Shown: positions 34,049-45,607, counted from the first letter of the stretch. The stretch: DNA of 64,000 nucleotides from Diphasiastrum complanatum (GCA_029204225.1 CM055092.1:20921669-20985668), one strand, 5' to 3'. Numbers and translations: made by a program. Notes: generated from the sequence alone by a model not told the origin.

Positions 34049-37000
34049 TTGCAACCCTTCGGGTTCCCTCGAGGACCAAATGCTGTCACCAGGACGCTCC
34101 AGAAGATTGAGCAGATAGCCTATTTCAAGTACATAGATCCCTCAGTGGACAAATGGAAGAATAAAGATGGGTACCGTATTGAGGCCATTAATGATCAACA
34201 GCTGCAAGCGGCATGTGCATATTTGACCAGATGCACACAAAGACTAAGGACAAAAGTGCTGAGGGTACCCATGTCCCTATTCCACATCATGACTGCATGC
34301 CCAGAACCTTTATGATTGGGCACAGTTTGCTTCGAACTGCCTTCATGAGTGTGTTAAGAACAACACTCAATAACCATCCTGGGGTATCTCATGACTGATA
34401 TCACACTCCAGCAAGTACAAAATGGACCCAGACTCCAACACCTTCAACTTGCGGACAAAGCATGGGACATCCCAATAGGGTCCAAACAGTCCAAGCGTCC
34501 ACGCTCACGGGCTACTTCACCATCAGAACTTCCACCCAAAAGGGTGAACACCAGTATTATTCCGCTGGTACACAAGCCACCAAGCTCACAACTAGATCCA
34601 CAAGCAGCATCATCGGCAACTCAACAGGCCGATACCTCCAAGGTCCAGTTGCCAGACACAAGGCAACAACGCATACGCAAGAAGCTTCAGGCCAGGAGGA
34701 AATCACCTGATGGGGCATCATCAATAGCTTCAGATGATGGAAGCTCAAATGCGGCCTCTCCGACACACTCCTCACCCTTACACACCATTGACGGGGGTGA
34801 TGGAGCAACTACATCATCGGCAACAACGGACACGGGCACAACCCACGTCGTGCCACCAGACGAAGTCACCACCCCACCCATGCTGATAACCATGCCAACG
34901 CCGCCAACTTGACCACTGGCACTTTCTTCGGGGGGGGGGGGGGAGTGGGGAGTTCCATTCCCAAGACACAGAAGCGGCCTAGCAGTCGCAAGCCCAACAT
35001 CCACAGGCCCAGCAAATCCACACCTTGGATACTTTGCAATACTTTGATGTTGCGGACCTGATGGAAATAAGTGATGATGAACCAGAAAAAGAAGATCAGT
35101 CAGGAGGAAGTCAGTCCCCCCCAATAACCACCACCACCACCACCACCACCACCACCACCATTGCTACTAACATTATTTCTCCACTCCCTCCACCTCCATC
35201 TTCATTTCCTACACAACGTCTATTTTTTGGATTAGCTTCACCATATCACACCCCTGATGAGTACCCAACCATCACTAACCATGAGAAGCTCTCCGAAGCA
35301 GCTAAGCGCTCAATGATTGGCCTATCCGAAGCAAGCTACAACATGCATTGGTTGGTAAGCCAACACCAAGTGCTCGAGAATAAGGTCCAGTATCAGGATC
35401 GAGAAATTGTGCAACAACAGAAGCTGGCCAAAGAAAAAGAAAAAGAGACAAAAGAAATCAAATCCGTGATGGCCGGGCAGAAGATCACTTTGGAAGAGGT
35501 CCAACAATAACTGAAGCACCAGATGGTCCAGATCGACCAAGTACGAGACGGAAAGTCGGGTGCAATGACAGTTGGTGTCCCTTTAATATAGTCTGAGGAC
35601 ATACAGTTCCAAGCCCCACGGGCCACAGTCATCCGGATGGAGAAGTATATGCGGCTGATCTAGGAACGGGAAGCCGAGAAAAGAAATTTTGAAAATATTG
35701 TGGCCATGCAGGACAAGATCATCCTTGAGTCCCAGAAGTAGCTAGAAGATACAACGAAGGCCCTGCAACAAGTCTTGGACAAGGTGAACCAGTTGTGGGA
35801 CACTGCGTGCAAGGCCCAAGCAGGCGCTCTTTCAAAGAAACCACGGGACGATGATGGAGATGACGGAGCAGGCAATAAGGACGGGCAAACCCAACCATCA
35901 GATGGTAGCTCGGGATCGGGTAGCCAGAGAGCTGAAGCTGCTTCCGTAGCTTTTCCCCTTCCCTCTCCCACTTTTAACCCCTCATCTTATTCTGCTTTTA
36001 ATTTTTTTGAAACATTCATTCCGACTTACCATGTTTCTTCATCTTCCCTCTCTCCACCACCTCCTAGTAGATTAATGGGCCCATCAAAAGGTCCAGCTGA
36101 CACGTACAAAGCCTGACAGAACGAGTTCCTTCAACAACTTCGCTCGCCCGGTGCGGCGTACAATTTGTTAAACCCACCTCCTCCTAAACCTGTCATTCCT
36201 GCACCTCCCTCCCCAGATCACTCCATCCTTGACCTTCCAGAAGTTAACACGGACATTGGGGTGATGACGACTTCCCGGCAGATCCATTGGAGTCAAGAAG
36301 ATTCTCACCCAGACAAGACACGGGTGCAGCTGAGCCGTCAACGAGCGAGTGGGCAAAGGAAAAAGATACGGGCACTAAGGCCTTGGATGATTACCTGGCG
36401 AGGCCACCACAACCACGTAGGGCAGCTTTTCCTACCAGGCCAAGGGGCAAGATGCTTGATACCAAAGAATCAGAGAAATTCGAAAGGAAATATCCTCCCA
36501 ACATGAGGGGAGGCAAAGAGGAGATAGATCAAAGCCAATACTCCACTAGGGCTGAGATCATTGCGGCACTACAACCGCAACCGGCATGGCGGAACAAGGC
36601 CTTAAGGATAGCAGGCGGCTGCAAGAGTACCTGAGGGCACCGGCGTGGAAGCGAATTGATCCATTCTACATGCCGCTCAAACGAAGAAATCCATGGCCGA
36701 CAGAAAAGCCACGGGTTGAGTTGGTGAACTGGCCAGTGATTCCGGGAATTTCAGACAGACTTTCCCCGGATGACCTGAGGCTACAGTTGCTGGACTTCAG
36801 GCATAAATATAAGACCAGTGCTGATCTATGTGTGCAAGAAAGCGTCGAATATTGCCGATCCATGGCCTTTCTAATGCAGCAAGAATGTTTCTGGGATCGT
36901 GGTTTGGATCCGATCAGGATCAATCCCAACGTAGCCCTCCAGTCAGAGGAAGATCATGAGATGATGGCCCGACTATACTACAGAGCGGCCTTCATGTCAT

Positions 37001-37128
37001 CACAATACGTCACCATGGTAGAAGACTGGCAGGAGATGGGGCCACTAAACTACGGAAGTAAGCTCCGCTTCCAAGTGTTCGAAGCCCTGGGGCGAAAGAT
37101 GAGCGAGCGGAAACAAATGGCAAGATGA
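34049..37128 (+). pseudogene. Decayed large coding region, family not recognised
   Basis: A succession of plus-strand frames reads like one broken protein of about 1,000 residues. The N-terminal segment (YFKYIDPSVDKWKNKDGY) is followed by Ser/Thr/Pro-rich stretches (34391-34912) and a run of 14 G that shifts frame. A continuous frame from 35025 then reaches about 36250. It holds an acidic segment (EISDDEPEKEDQ), a Thr run and a Gln/Glu/Lys-rich likely coiled coil (35360-35830). This frame is interrupted by TAA 35508, TAG 35589, TAG 35661, TAG 35739 and TGA 36114; a further TAG lies at 34980. After two frame changes (about 36265 and 36590) it ends with a helical domain (WPVIPGISDRLSPDDLRLQL to RKMSERKQMAR, stop at 37128). 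An LTR-like repeat follows 205 bp later, so it may be the gag-like protein of a non-autonomous LTR element. No zinc knuckle, protease, integrase or RT motif is visible. Confidence 0.55.
34930..34943. repeat. Run of 14 G
   Basis: A homopolymer inside the unrecognised coding region. The protein-like frame changes across it, so it is a likely slippage site or sequencing weak spot. Confidence 0.95.
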
Positions 37129-37332
37129 CGAGGCAAGCATGACTCACAAGAGGTGCTCAAGAGGGCTGGAATGTAGCGGCCATTGAGAGATCTTCATTTT
37201 TGAGAAATAGTTTTGCGGATAATAAGCACCTGGTTCTACGGAAGCGAACAAAGATCCACGCTTTTCCAAGTGCCGAGCGGAACGACATCACCTGTGTTGC
37301 AGTGGGTCCTGCAACAGATTAGGGGTGGATAA

Positions 37333-38013
37333 TGTTAGCGGATTCCAGAGAATCCCCAGATGCCGAGCCAAGCTGAAGACACAGAGTATCTCTCACGCAT
37401 GACCGAGGAGGTCTCAGAAGGAGGAGAGCAGAAGAAGCTGAGAGCCGAGCATGAGAGCTGGGGATTACTAGCTAGGATGACAGTTGTTATCTATGTGAGC
37501 CTACATGGTGTATCCCAGAGAAGGAACGACTATGTAGGAGCTAGTAATATTTCCTAGGCATTGTAAATAGTGTAGACCCCTTAAATAATTTAGAGTGAGC
37601 CACCTTTTGATGGTGACCACTAGTGGAAGGGCTTTTTCCACTTGTAATTTCCAAATTAGTGGAATTGCCACTTGGTCTCCACATGGGTAGCCTTCTTGCT
37701 TATTTAAGGGCCCCCTCTCTTGTGACGGAGCTTTGATTGTATTGTCAATTCCTCTTGAGTGAATAAAAGAAGATCTTCAATGAGTTCTTGACAATTGTGA
37801 AGCTCCTTGTTCATGGCAATCTTCCTAAGTGAAATTTCTATGAGCATGTTCTGATTTCCTTTGTGTTTGTGGATTAATTAGATTTCTTGCTTACTCTCTT
37901 GCTTGTGGAATGCAGATGTGGATTAACTTTCTTGTTTCTTGATTTTGTAGTTTCAGCATGCAGGTAAACTATAGAGGCTGAGATTGTGGATCTGATTTGC
38001 ATACTCTCTAACA
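37333..38013 (+). repeat. LTR-like repeat (single copy here)
   Basis: It begins TGTTAGCGG after a purine-rich stretch (aggggtggat) and ends CTCTAACA, giving inverted TGTTAG/CTAACA termini. Inside are a TATA box (tatttaag, 37701) and a polyadenylation-like gaataaaaga 60 bp downstream (37761), the usual LTR arrangement. No partner LTR is present in the window. Confidence 0.6.
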
Positions 38014-38454
38014 ATCTTGTCCTTGAATGTTCTTGGGTATCCCAAGCATCAAGAAATGGGTGTTTCTTGATTCTTGGGCTGCTAGAATGCTATTAGGAAG
38101 CTAGTTTTCTTGTTTCTTGTTTCTTGTTGAGTAGCTTAATCTTGTCATTGCATTATTCCCTAATTTCCTAAGATAGTTTGGTAGATAGATTGTAGATTTG
38201 CTCTCTAATTCAGAACGTTGATCTATACTGAGCTAGGACTGGTTGCGTGGCTTGTGAATGCATGTAGCTAAGTAACGTAACCGTTTCTCCCCACTGACAG
38301 GCTGGGAATACACGTTGTAATCTGAGAAATATTTCTGCCTGGAAACCGTTCTAACAAGAAGATTAAACCGTAAAGAACTGTAACCAACAGAAGTAACAGA
38401 GAATAAGAATGAAAAAGAATCGTGTTCACAGATTCAGTTGGAATCTGCATAAAT
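38014..38454. other. Unassigned stretch
   Basis: Sequence between the LTR-like repeat and the L1-like remnant. No motif recognised. Confidence 0.4.
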
Positions 38455-40136
38455 AACTCTTTATCCAAGGGCTTCTTTCACTCTTCCTTATCTCATGGCT
38501 TGATTAAACTCATCCCCAAAATTGACTCGCCCACCATAATTTCTGATTATTGCCCCCTTACCATGCTGAACACTTCCTACAAAATCATTGCTAAAGCCAT
38601 TACTAGGAGACTTGTCCCTCTCCTTCCCTCCCACATATCCAACTCCTAGCTAGGGACCTCTTATTTGTTATGTCCTCAAGCTCAACTATTCTCCTTCGTT
38701 CCGTCCTTTCTCTTCTCCAAATGTTCCTATTGGTCCCCCATTTTTTGCAGATGATCTGACTTCCGTTATTGAACTTCATCATCATTTCGCCTCTCTTCTC
38801 CTCCTTAAACTCAATCGTTTTTACGATTTTTCTGACTCTTTGATCAATTTCCATAAATTTGATATTGTTGTCCTTTTGCATGATGCCCCTCCTGCTTGGT
38901 GCTTGAATTTAGGGTTTAATGTTCTTCCCCACGACACCATTTTTAGATATCTCAGCTTCCTGCTTGGTGCCTGCATCTCTAACAAGGACAGATTCAATTG
39001 GATCTTGGAGAAAATCAGTCACAAATTGATCCTTTGGGACTCTTCTGACCTTTCATTCTCTGCTAGACTCATTGTCCTCAAACATATCATCTCTTCCTAC
39101 TTCACTCATTTTCTCCCGCCTTCTTACTCTCTTTCTATTGTGAAATCCTTCAGGAAATTTCTTTGGAATAATCGCCCCAGTCTTCTTAATTGGGATATTT
39201 GTACTGCTCCCAAGAAACTTGGTGGCTTTGGTCTTCTTGATCCCTCCACGACCTCACTCTCTCTCCTTTTTAGACGAATTCACTCTAACTTCTCCCGACC
39301 TCAACCTTGGACTCTTTTGATGACCTCCATTCTTCCCCCTCTCCCTTCCTCCTTGGATAACAGGTCTCAATCCTACTTTCTCGAATTTACTCACTCTGCC
39401 TTTTCCTTCTCTGTCTCTCTCTCCCCCCCCTTTTCAAGTCTATCTACAAAGTACTCCTTTCTATGCACAATCACTTTTTGGACTGGTGGCAATTCCATCT
39501 CCCCTTTGGAATCTTTATGATTTTCTAAAGTGATCACCATCAACTCCAAACCCTTGCTTTGATTGAAAATAGACTCTATCATAGTCTTTCTCGTAAGGGC
39601 CTTGTCACTTGGGAGAATATCATGAATTCCATCTATTCCCTTAGTCTTTCTCGCCTCAAATTTGACTTTGTTCTTTCTGCTCATGAAACCAACTTTATTT
39701 CCTATGTCTTCACTTATGGGGACCTTGGACCTTTGACCACCTCCTTCTGATTGTGATAGTGATTCTCCTTAAGGCCCTGAATAAATCTGGTAAAATCTCT
39801 TATTCTTCTATTTTTGCTGCTACCAAGGAACCGAACTTCACTTTTTCTTGGTTCAACTCCAAATGGGACCTTTCTGATTCTCCCCTTCTATGGAAAGCCA
39901 GGTTTAGACGCACTCACAAAATTAAAACTAGTAAACTTAAAGTCTTTTCTCTTAGAATACTACAGTTGTCTCTTCCTGTTCGTGCTCAATATAGAGGAGA
40001 TGTTTCACATGTCTGTTCAAAATGCAAATTAGCAGATGGGAATGTGGCTCACCTTTTCTTCCATTGTTGTGCTCCTCTTTGGAAGTCAATTACTGATCTT
40101 TTCATGTTGCACTTGGGCCATGCTACATTGAATTGA
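38455..40136 (+). pseudogene. L1-like LINE remnant
   Basis: The 3' part of an L1-clade ORF2. It starts within RT (LIKLIPKIDSPTIISDYCPL, NTSYKIIAKAITRRLVPLLP), then jumps to PFFADDLTS, an F-ADD catalytic box. The RT centre is therefore deleted, with roughly 130 codons expected there. After it come FNVLPHDTIFRYLSFLLGA, LILWDSSDLSFSARLIVLKH, LWNNRPSLLNWDICTAPKKL and GGFGLLDPSTTSLSLLFRRI. The end is a zf-RVT-like domain (WKARFRRTHKIKTSKLKVF, HVCSKCKLADGNVAHLFFHC). Frame changes occur near 38,650, 39,520 and 39,750. The coding strand is unusually rich in C and T. It belongs to a different clade from the LINE at 30118. Confidence 0.87.
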
Positions 40137-41560
40137 AAAATCTTATTGAGTCTTACAATACTAGGAGACCTCTATAAATAAGCTTCTAGAAAACTAATTT
40201 TGGTTTGCCCACTATTATCTTCTTGTGGACAATAATTTCTTCTTTTCTTTTCAAAATAAAGTATTTTCTAGGATATTCTACCAGGTATCTTGATGTAAGA
40301 ACACGATAAAAGACAAGTTGATTGATATATCACAAAAACTTTGTCTTAGGCAAGGCATTAGAATCGTTGAAAAGTACAAAAAAACAAAACATCAAGAAAA
40401 AAAATACAAAAGCAAAAGATTGCATTTTAGAAAAAAAAAACACTCATTTCAATGCTCAAACTCAGCAAATCATCACAATAGCTTATTACTTTTGTGGCAA
40501 AGCTAAAATCTAAGACGTAGCAATGACAAAGAATAGACTATTATGTAAAATGTGACATTCAATTAGTTAGCAATTATCGTGTTGGAGCAACTAGGCTTAA
40601 ACGGTTTTGATCTACATTTTTTTGCTAAATAGCTACATATACCCCCCCTTGTTTTTCGTGTTATACTTAACTTTCTAGCATACCATGCTTTGATATGCTG
40701 GCCGCCTTGGCACTGAGTTTTTCTCTGTCTCTCTAAGAATCTTAGAGATTGGCTCCTTTCTACCACCTTTTGTCTAAAACCCTAAACGATCTCTACTTTC
40801 CTATATTGTCCTGGCTAGTACTGATGTGTTGGCTCATCTCTTGTGAATTCATGGTGACAGTTGTCTTTGTTACTACCTTAATGTAATGCCAAGTGCTTAA
40901 TTTTTTCTTTTTATTTTGGAAGCACCTCTAGAAGCAAAAAAATTTGTGAGTTCTCAACACATTTTTTAACTGAATAACTAATAAAAAATTGACATATAAC
41001 ACATGAAAATTTTGATGGAATGTGCATGTGGGTGGACTGCCACATGGCACAAACACATTTTGATTAGAATGTGCATATACCATGTGGCATCCCATCATTG
41101 GCTATGTGTGCATGTGCACACATTATTGAAAAAATATATCAACAAAGGGAACGTAAGAAAATTCAGAAAATGTGCTTGGGATGGATTACGACACAATACA
41201 TGCATGTCCAGAAGACCATGTTTTATATAGAGGTAAGCATTAACGCTTCACGTTATTGAGATGACATGGAAATAAAGTGCCACAAAAAGTGTTACGACAT
41301 TTTCCAATTATTTCACGATTGCAACGTTTATTGCGATGCAAATATTTAGCACAATTAAAGGATTGGCATGTCAAAAATCAATCCACGGATGATGTAATGC
41401 GAGTACCAAGTGACTCACCTACATAGAAACATACCCAAGACCAGTGGCACGAGTTCAAAAATGAACCTCGTAATCTTAGATTTGGCCTCGCTATGGATGG
41501 CATCAATCCTTTTAGTGTTCAAGCATCAACTTGGTCCACATGGCTACTTGTGCTCATTGA
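40137..41560. other. Unassigned stretch
   Basis: AT-rich with an A-rich block at 40,380-40,445. Repeated ccacatggca / ccatgtggca words occur near 41,040-41,110. No gene recognised. Confidence 0.45.
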
Positions 41561-41960
41561 TTATAATATACCTCCATGCTTGAGTATAAAAACTAGACAC
41601 TTGTTATTAGCTTTATTGTTCCACAAGGCCATCGTCCATGAAGACAAGGGTACCTCTAAGTCTAGCTCGTAGCCAGCTTGCCGCTCCTCTATTCCCGTGA
41701 ACTGTATGATGAGTGTAGATGGATCTCTTTTAGTTCTCCACGCTCTTTCCATTCCGTTGTGATGGTGGGAAAGTGTATTCGTGAGGAAACTAGTTGCTTC
41801 GGTAACTGGTTGCTTTAGTATCTTCAATTCCTCGCACCCGAACATTCATAGATTTATACTTCCGCATTTCTTCTTCGGATATGGCGGCTGAGATGACGCT
41901 ATTGAAAGTGTGTGTACCTTCTTTACCGTCTTCTTTGAATAGAGAGGCCCACGTTTTGGG
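41561..41960 (-). pseudogene. LINE ORF1p-like fragment
   Basis: Two minus-strand frames read WASLFKEDGKEGTHTF, MRKYKSMNVRVRGIED and then, after a frameshift near 41,800, SFLTNTLSHHHNGMERAWR and RDPSTLIIQFTGIEERQAG. They line up with the plus-strand ORF at 62021-62746 (WVDVFKG, LREHKAFNVLVRGI, FLGENLKHHSKGMEIAWR, KDPETLVIRFTSMSHRRK). The alternation of conserved hydrophobic strands fits the RRM-type nucleic-acid-binding domain of L1-type ORF1 proteins. The coiled coil and C-terminal domain are missing. A short (GA)n lies at its 5' side (41972-41989). Confidence 0.6.
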
Positions 41961-42555
41961 TTTAGGGTTGAGAGAGAGAGAGAGAGAGAGTATCTTTTAT
42001 GTACTATAGGTTATGATGAATCATGATTCATCTAAATCGTAGATTGTAATCTGTATTTCAATTTTCTGGTCATTGGTAAATCGTAATTGGTCATGTCACT
42101 ATGTGTGAACTTGGAAGCACTCAACACTGTGAACTTCAACTTAGTCTTGTATGGAGTAAGACAGTATGCACATTGGAGATAGAAATTGGATGTATCTACT
42201 TAGTATTAGTCTTTCGATGACGAACCTGATGAATCCAGGGTTTCTAGTTGTTTTCTAAATTGTTTGATTTTTATCCAAGTCATAGTAGCTTGTTTTATGT
42301 GATAGAAACTTTCTTGTTTTTGTGAACTAATATCACTTGTGATTTATGATTAATCGAAGCGATTGTTTGCTGTGGTTGTTGAGTAAATTCTTGGATACCA
42401 TCGAAGTCATAGTTGATCGTTCATGTGGTGGTACCAAGTGAGATCAATTCTACTAGGAAGATCTAGTTTGAGTTGGAGAAAAGTTATTTCATGAAGTTCC
42501 AAGTTCATGGTATGATCATGTTGTTGTTTCCAATAAGATTTGGAAGCTAAGGTTG

Positions 42556-42728
42556 TTGATTAATCTTTGAAAATCAAGGAAAGGTTTTTGTTTAGCCTCG
42601 TAAAAACAACATGATTCATTTATTGAATTAATAGGTTGTTGATTAGCAGTTGAAAATCAACAGTACAGGTTGTTGTTTAGCCTCATGAAAAACAACAGGG
42701 TTCATATTAGCCTTAGAAAAATAATATG
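42556..42728. repeat. Array of six successive stem-loops
   Basis: Short hairpins follow one another. TTGATT/AATCAA is at 42556-42577, GTTTTT/AAAAAC at 42584-42607, and ATTCA/TGAAT at about 42614-42628. GTTGATT/AATCAAC is at 42638-42661, GTTGTTT/AAACAAC at 42672-42696, and CATATTA/TAATATG at 42703-42728. Loops of the second, fifth and sixth share agcct. The first two and the fourth and fifth form a duplicated pair. Confidence 0.65.
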
Positions 42729-43876
42729 AAGTCCTCTTAAGTGAGTAGGTTCTTCAAGGTTTGATTCTTTGATCTCTACTTTTGTTTATCATCAAAGATG
42801 ATTTCAGTGTAGGAATGTGTTGGAAAAAGATTCTGGACAATTCTTTTATGATTGAGGTGTTTGAATCTCTTAATCGGCAGGAAGATGGACATATATATAC
42901 ATTAGTTGGGAGGTTTGCATATGACATAGTGTTTTATGATGAGATACTTTCTAGGTTGGAAAGTTGTTTGGGGCAAGTGACTCTGTGTGAGATAGAGGCA
43001 GAAGATTCTATGGAGAAGATAGTATCAAGTACTTTGAGTGAGACGACATTTGAGGAGCAGATACTTTGTGTGAGGTAGTATTGCATACTTTATATCTTTC
43101 TATTGGGGATGATCTATTACTTGCATGTTTGTTTGGTTCATGGATGACATTGTATTTGAATCATTGTTGGAGAGTGGTTGGATGCAAACGTGAAGTTTTA
43201 TCAACGGTTTTCAAGATGAACATCTAGGGGGAGTAGTTCATCTATGTCCATCACAGCTGGTAACTTATGATAATGCCAAGAGATTTGAAGTGGATTCAAT
43301 TTATGATTCAACATAGGTGGAGTGAACTACTTATGAAGTACAAGTTTCTAACATGGGTATTGATGCAGGAGATTTGGTGTTGACATATGTAGATCCATTT
43401 CCTACTTATGATTGTTATGATCGTGCTATGGTAATCAAAGAGGATTACATTTTCTTTATGGGTGTTGGTGAGATCCTTACATGTTTATCATAGCTTGGAA
43501 GATGTTCAAAGAGACAAAGGGAGTCAATCTTCAAGCAAATTTCTCAGGGTTATGCCAAAGGTTAATCATGTCCACATAATTTGATTTAGAGGGAGTCGAG
43601 TTGTTTGAGCCTAAGGATGTGAAGGTATTGGATGGTGATATGTTGCGCACTCATGGTGGTCACAATATGCACTAAAGGACATGAAGACAAAAGCTAGTGA
43701 CATTGGGAAGTCATCTGAAGCAGGTTCATGAGTAATGAAGATATTGAGATCAGAGTTGATCATGGATTACACATCAGAATTGAGGATCTTCATTACATGG
43801 GTGTCATGGAGGATACACATGCATACTTGTGCTATGCATAGTTCTTGTTACTAACAATGTAAACATTAAGGGAGAG
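42729..43876 (+). other. Internal sequence of an LTR element, non-coding
   Basis: A 98-codon frame at 42782-43078 has no recognisable motif. The right end is a polypurine tract (taagggagag, 43867-43876) directly before an LTR start, so this is probably the 3' internal region of an LTR element whose pol is lost or unrecognisable. Confidence 0.45.
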
Positions 43877-44328
43877 TGTTAGAATTAATGTTCATAGTGT
43901 TACCCCTGATGTTGTTATCTAGGATTAATTAGGATTATTGGGCCATGCCTATGTGCTCATTCTAGGTGCCTTTACCTATATTTAGTAAAGTCAAGTTAGA
44001 ATTTAGTTAGACTCAAGGTCGAGATTCTAGTGCTTGATTTGGAGCACAAGTTTTGCTATAGATAGGTGTTGGGTGCTTTTACCTTATATAGAGACATCAA
44101 TTAGGCAATTGCTTTAAGTTTGCTTTTGCTTTTGCTTTTTGGCATAGACTATTGTTTGTAAGTATGTAGTTTGCCCTAGTTCATTTGTAATGGGACATAA
44201 TTGGAGTACATCTCATCATCATTGCTTCACCTTGTTTGTGTTCTCTTCCATGTATGTGTATGCTATTGTCTAATAACGATAGGTATCTTATCTTGGTTGC
44301 TTGTTAGGAACAAGTCAGTTTTTTATCA
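43877..44328 (+). repeat. LTR in sense orientation upstream of PRP40C exon 1
   Basis: Starts TGTTAGAATT after the polypurine tract and ends near TTTTTATCA. The last 130 bp match the minus strand of 29697-29858. A TATA box (ttatatagag, 44084-44093) is present. It ends 78 bp before the 44406 exon, so it lies in the 5' flank or an upstream intron of PRP40C, in the same orientation. Confidence 0.7.
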
Positions 44329-44405
44329 GATATAACTTCTTATCTTTTTCAGAAGTTGGTTATGTATTTGGATTGCTCGTCAAACTTCTTTTGTTGAACT
44401 TGCAG

Positions 44406-44677
44406 GGGGTATGGCAACTCCAGCGTGGCAGCCTCTACCAATGCAGCCGCCAGCACCCGGTCAGCCTCCTAATACAGTACCTCAAAACCGATGGGGATCT
44501 CCAGGCACGGCTGTAAATCAGGGGCAGGTGCTACCTCCACGACCCATGTATGCTCCTCCGTCAGGCTATCCTATGGGTTCTCCATCTACAGTGATGCCTA
44601 GTTATGGAGGATCACACCAACTTAATACCAGTGGAACATCAGCACAGTCTCCCTCTCATCAGCCACAACTTTCTCCT
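44406..44677 (+). CDS. PRP40C: PRP40C exon 1 (first recognised coding exon)
   Basis: The exon is bounded by a pyrimidine-rich stretch ending cttgcag and by the donor CCT/gtaagt. From ATG 44411 it encodes 89 residues beginning MATPAWQPLPMQPPAPGQPP, rich in Pro, Gln, Gly and Ser. It ends in phase 0, matching exon 2. PRP40C-type proteins begin with a low-complexity Pro-rich region, so this Met is a good start candidate. However, five bases of exon precede it after a 3' splice site, so an upstream non-coding exon is likely. The frame also runs on past the donor to 44869, but the protein-like Pro/Gln/Ser composition ends at the donor. A sense LTR lies just upstream and could supply a promoter. Confidence 0.85.
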
Positions 44678-45200
44678 GTAAGTCCTTGCGACCCTCAAAA
44701 TGGTCAGGTCATATTTGTTATTTTTGGAAGTCAACTAGATGCTCTTTTTTTCCCTCTTGTCTACTGCTACTGTTTCTGTGGCAAAATCTCTACAACTTTA
44801 GTATTCAATGCACCATCAGCCATAGTATTTAAGTGTCAAACTAATAAGAGTGTTGTCGCGTCAGTCTAAGTCACTCTAGTTGTAGTTGCAATGGAGCTTT
44901 ATGAGTACCCCAGCATTTGGAATGCGAACAATGTTGCACTAAAAGCAGAATGTGATGTTGCATTTATGGAACCACTAGCAATGTATTGTCTATTTATTAA
45001 GAATGTAGAATAGATTCGTTAGACAGCCAGCGAACTCACTGCAATAATGATTCGATCTCCTCCTAGAAGATCCACGTTGTTCTCATAACAACGTTGACTC
45101 CACATGCAACTTTGGCTCCACCAATTATTCTTCTTCCAACCCTGCAAACAATCTCTCTCTCGCACCTTTGGATCTTGACAGTTCCACGATCAGAAAGCCT

Positions 45201-45480
45201 GCTCTGATACCATGTCAGAATTTGTCATACAAATTCTACGTGGAGTTTACTAGTCCTACTAGCACTCACCTAAACCAAGCATAGAGATTGAAGAGAATTC
45301 AGATTATAGAAGAATTGAGCAAAGCTTCAAAACGCTGGAATAACTTTGTGGTGGGGCACCAGCCTACCTATATACTTTCTCTAATCTATGTGAAAAGCTA
45401 AAAACATAAAGCTAATAGCAAAGGACAAAAAGTTAATTGCTAATATTACTACCTATATTGGGTAAAGACCCAAGATGTAT
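45201..45480 (-). repeat. Antisense LTR end with primer-binding site
   Basis: gctctgatacca (45201-45212) is the complement of the tRNA-iMet site; tgtcagaatttg at 45213 starts the adjoining LTR on the plus strand. The far LTR edge is not defined (about 45480). The 150 bp before 45201 are probably its leader. Confidence 0.6.
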
Positions 45481-45498
45481 CTATTATAATTAAAAGTT

Positions 45499-45607
45499 TA
45501 GTGTTCCCGGGCAGTGGGCAGCGCGCTGCCCGAAAAAAAACATGAAGAAAAATTTCAAAAAAAGGGTCCCGGGCAACGCTTACGCTGCCCGCTGCCCGGG
45601 AACACTA
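45499..45607. mobile_element. GC-rich foldback / MITE-like element
   Basis: A 109-bp segment whose ends are near-perfect inverted repeats: tagtgttcccgggcag at the left, and ctgcccgggaacacta at the right. Each arm extends into a gggcagcg / cgctgccc core with one or two mismatches. Flanks show aagtt on both sides (45494-45498 and 45608-45612), consistent with a 5-bp target duplication, though the flanks are simple sequence. No coding capacity. Family not identified. Confidence 0.75.

Noticed and set aside
42782-43078. 98-codon frame as a gene
   Set aside because: No recognisable domain; lies in LTR-element internal sequence and has no splice or start support.
44678-44869. Continuation of the exon 1 frame past 44677
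   Set aside because: The protein-like Pro/Gln composition ends at a good gtaagt donor, and splicing at 44677 joins exon 2 in frame.
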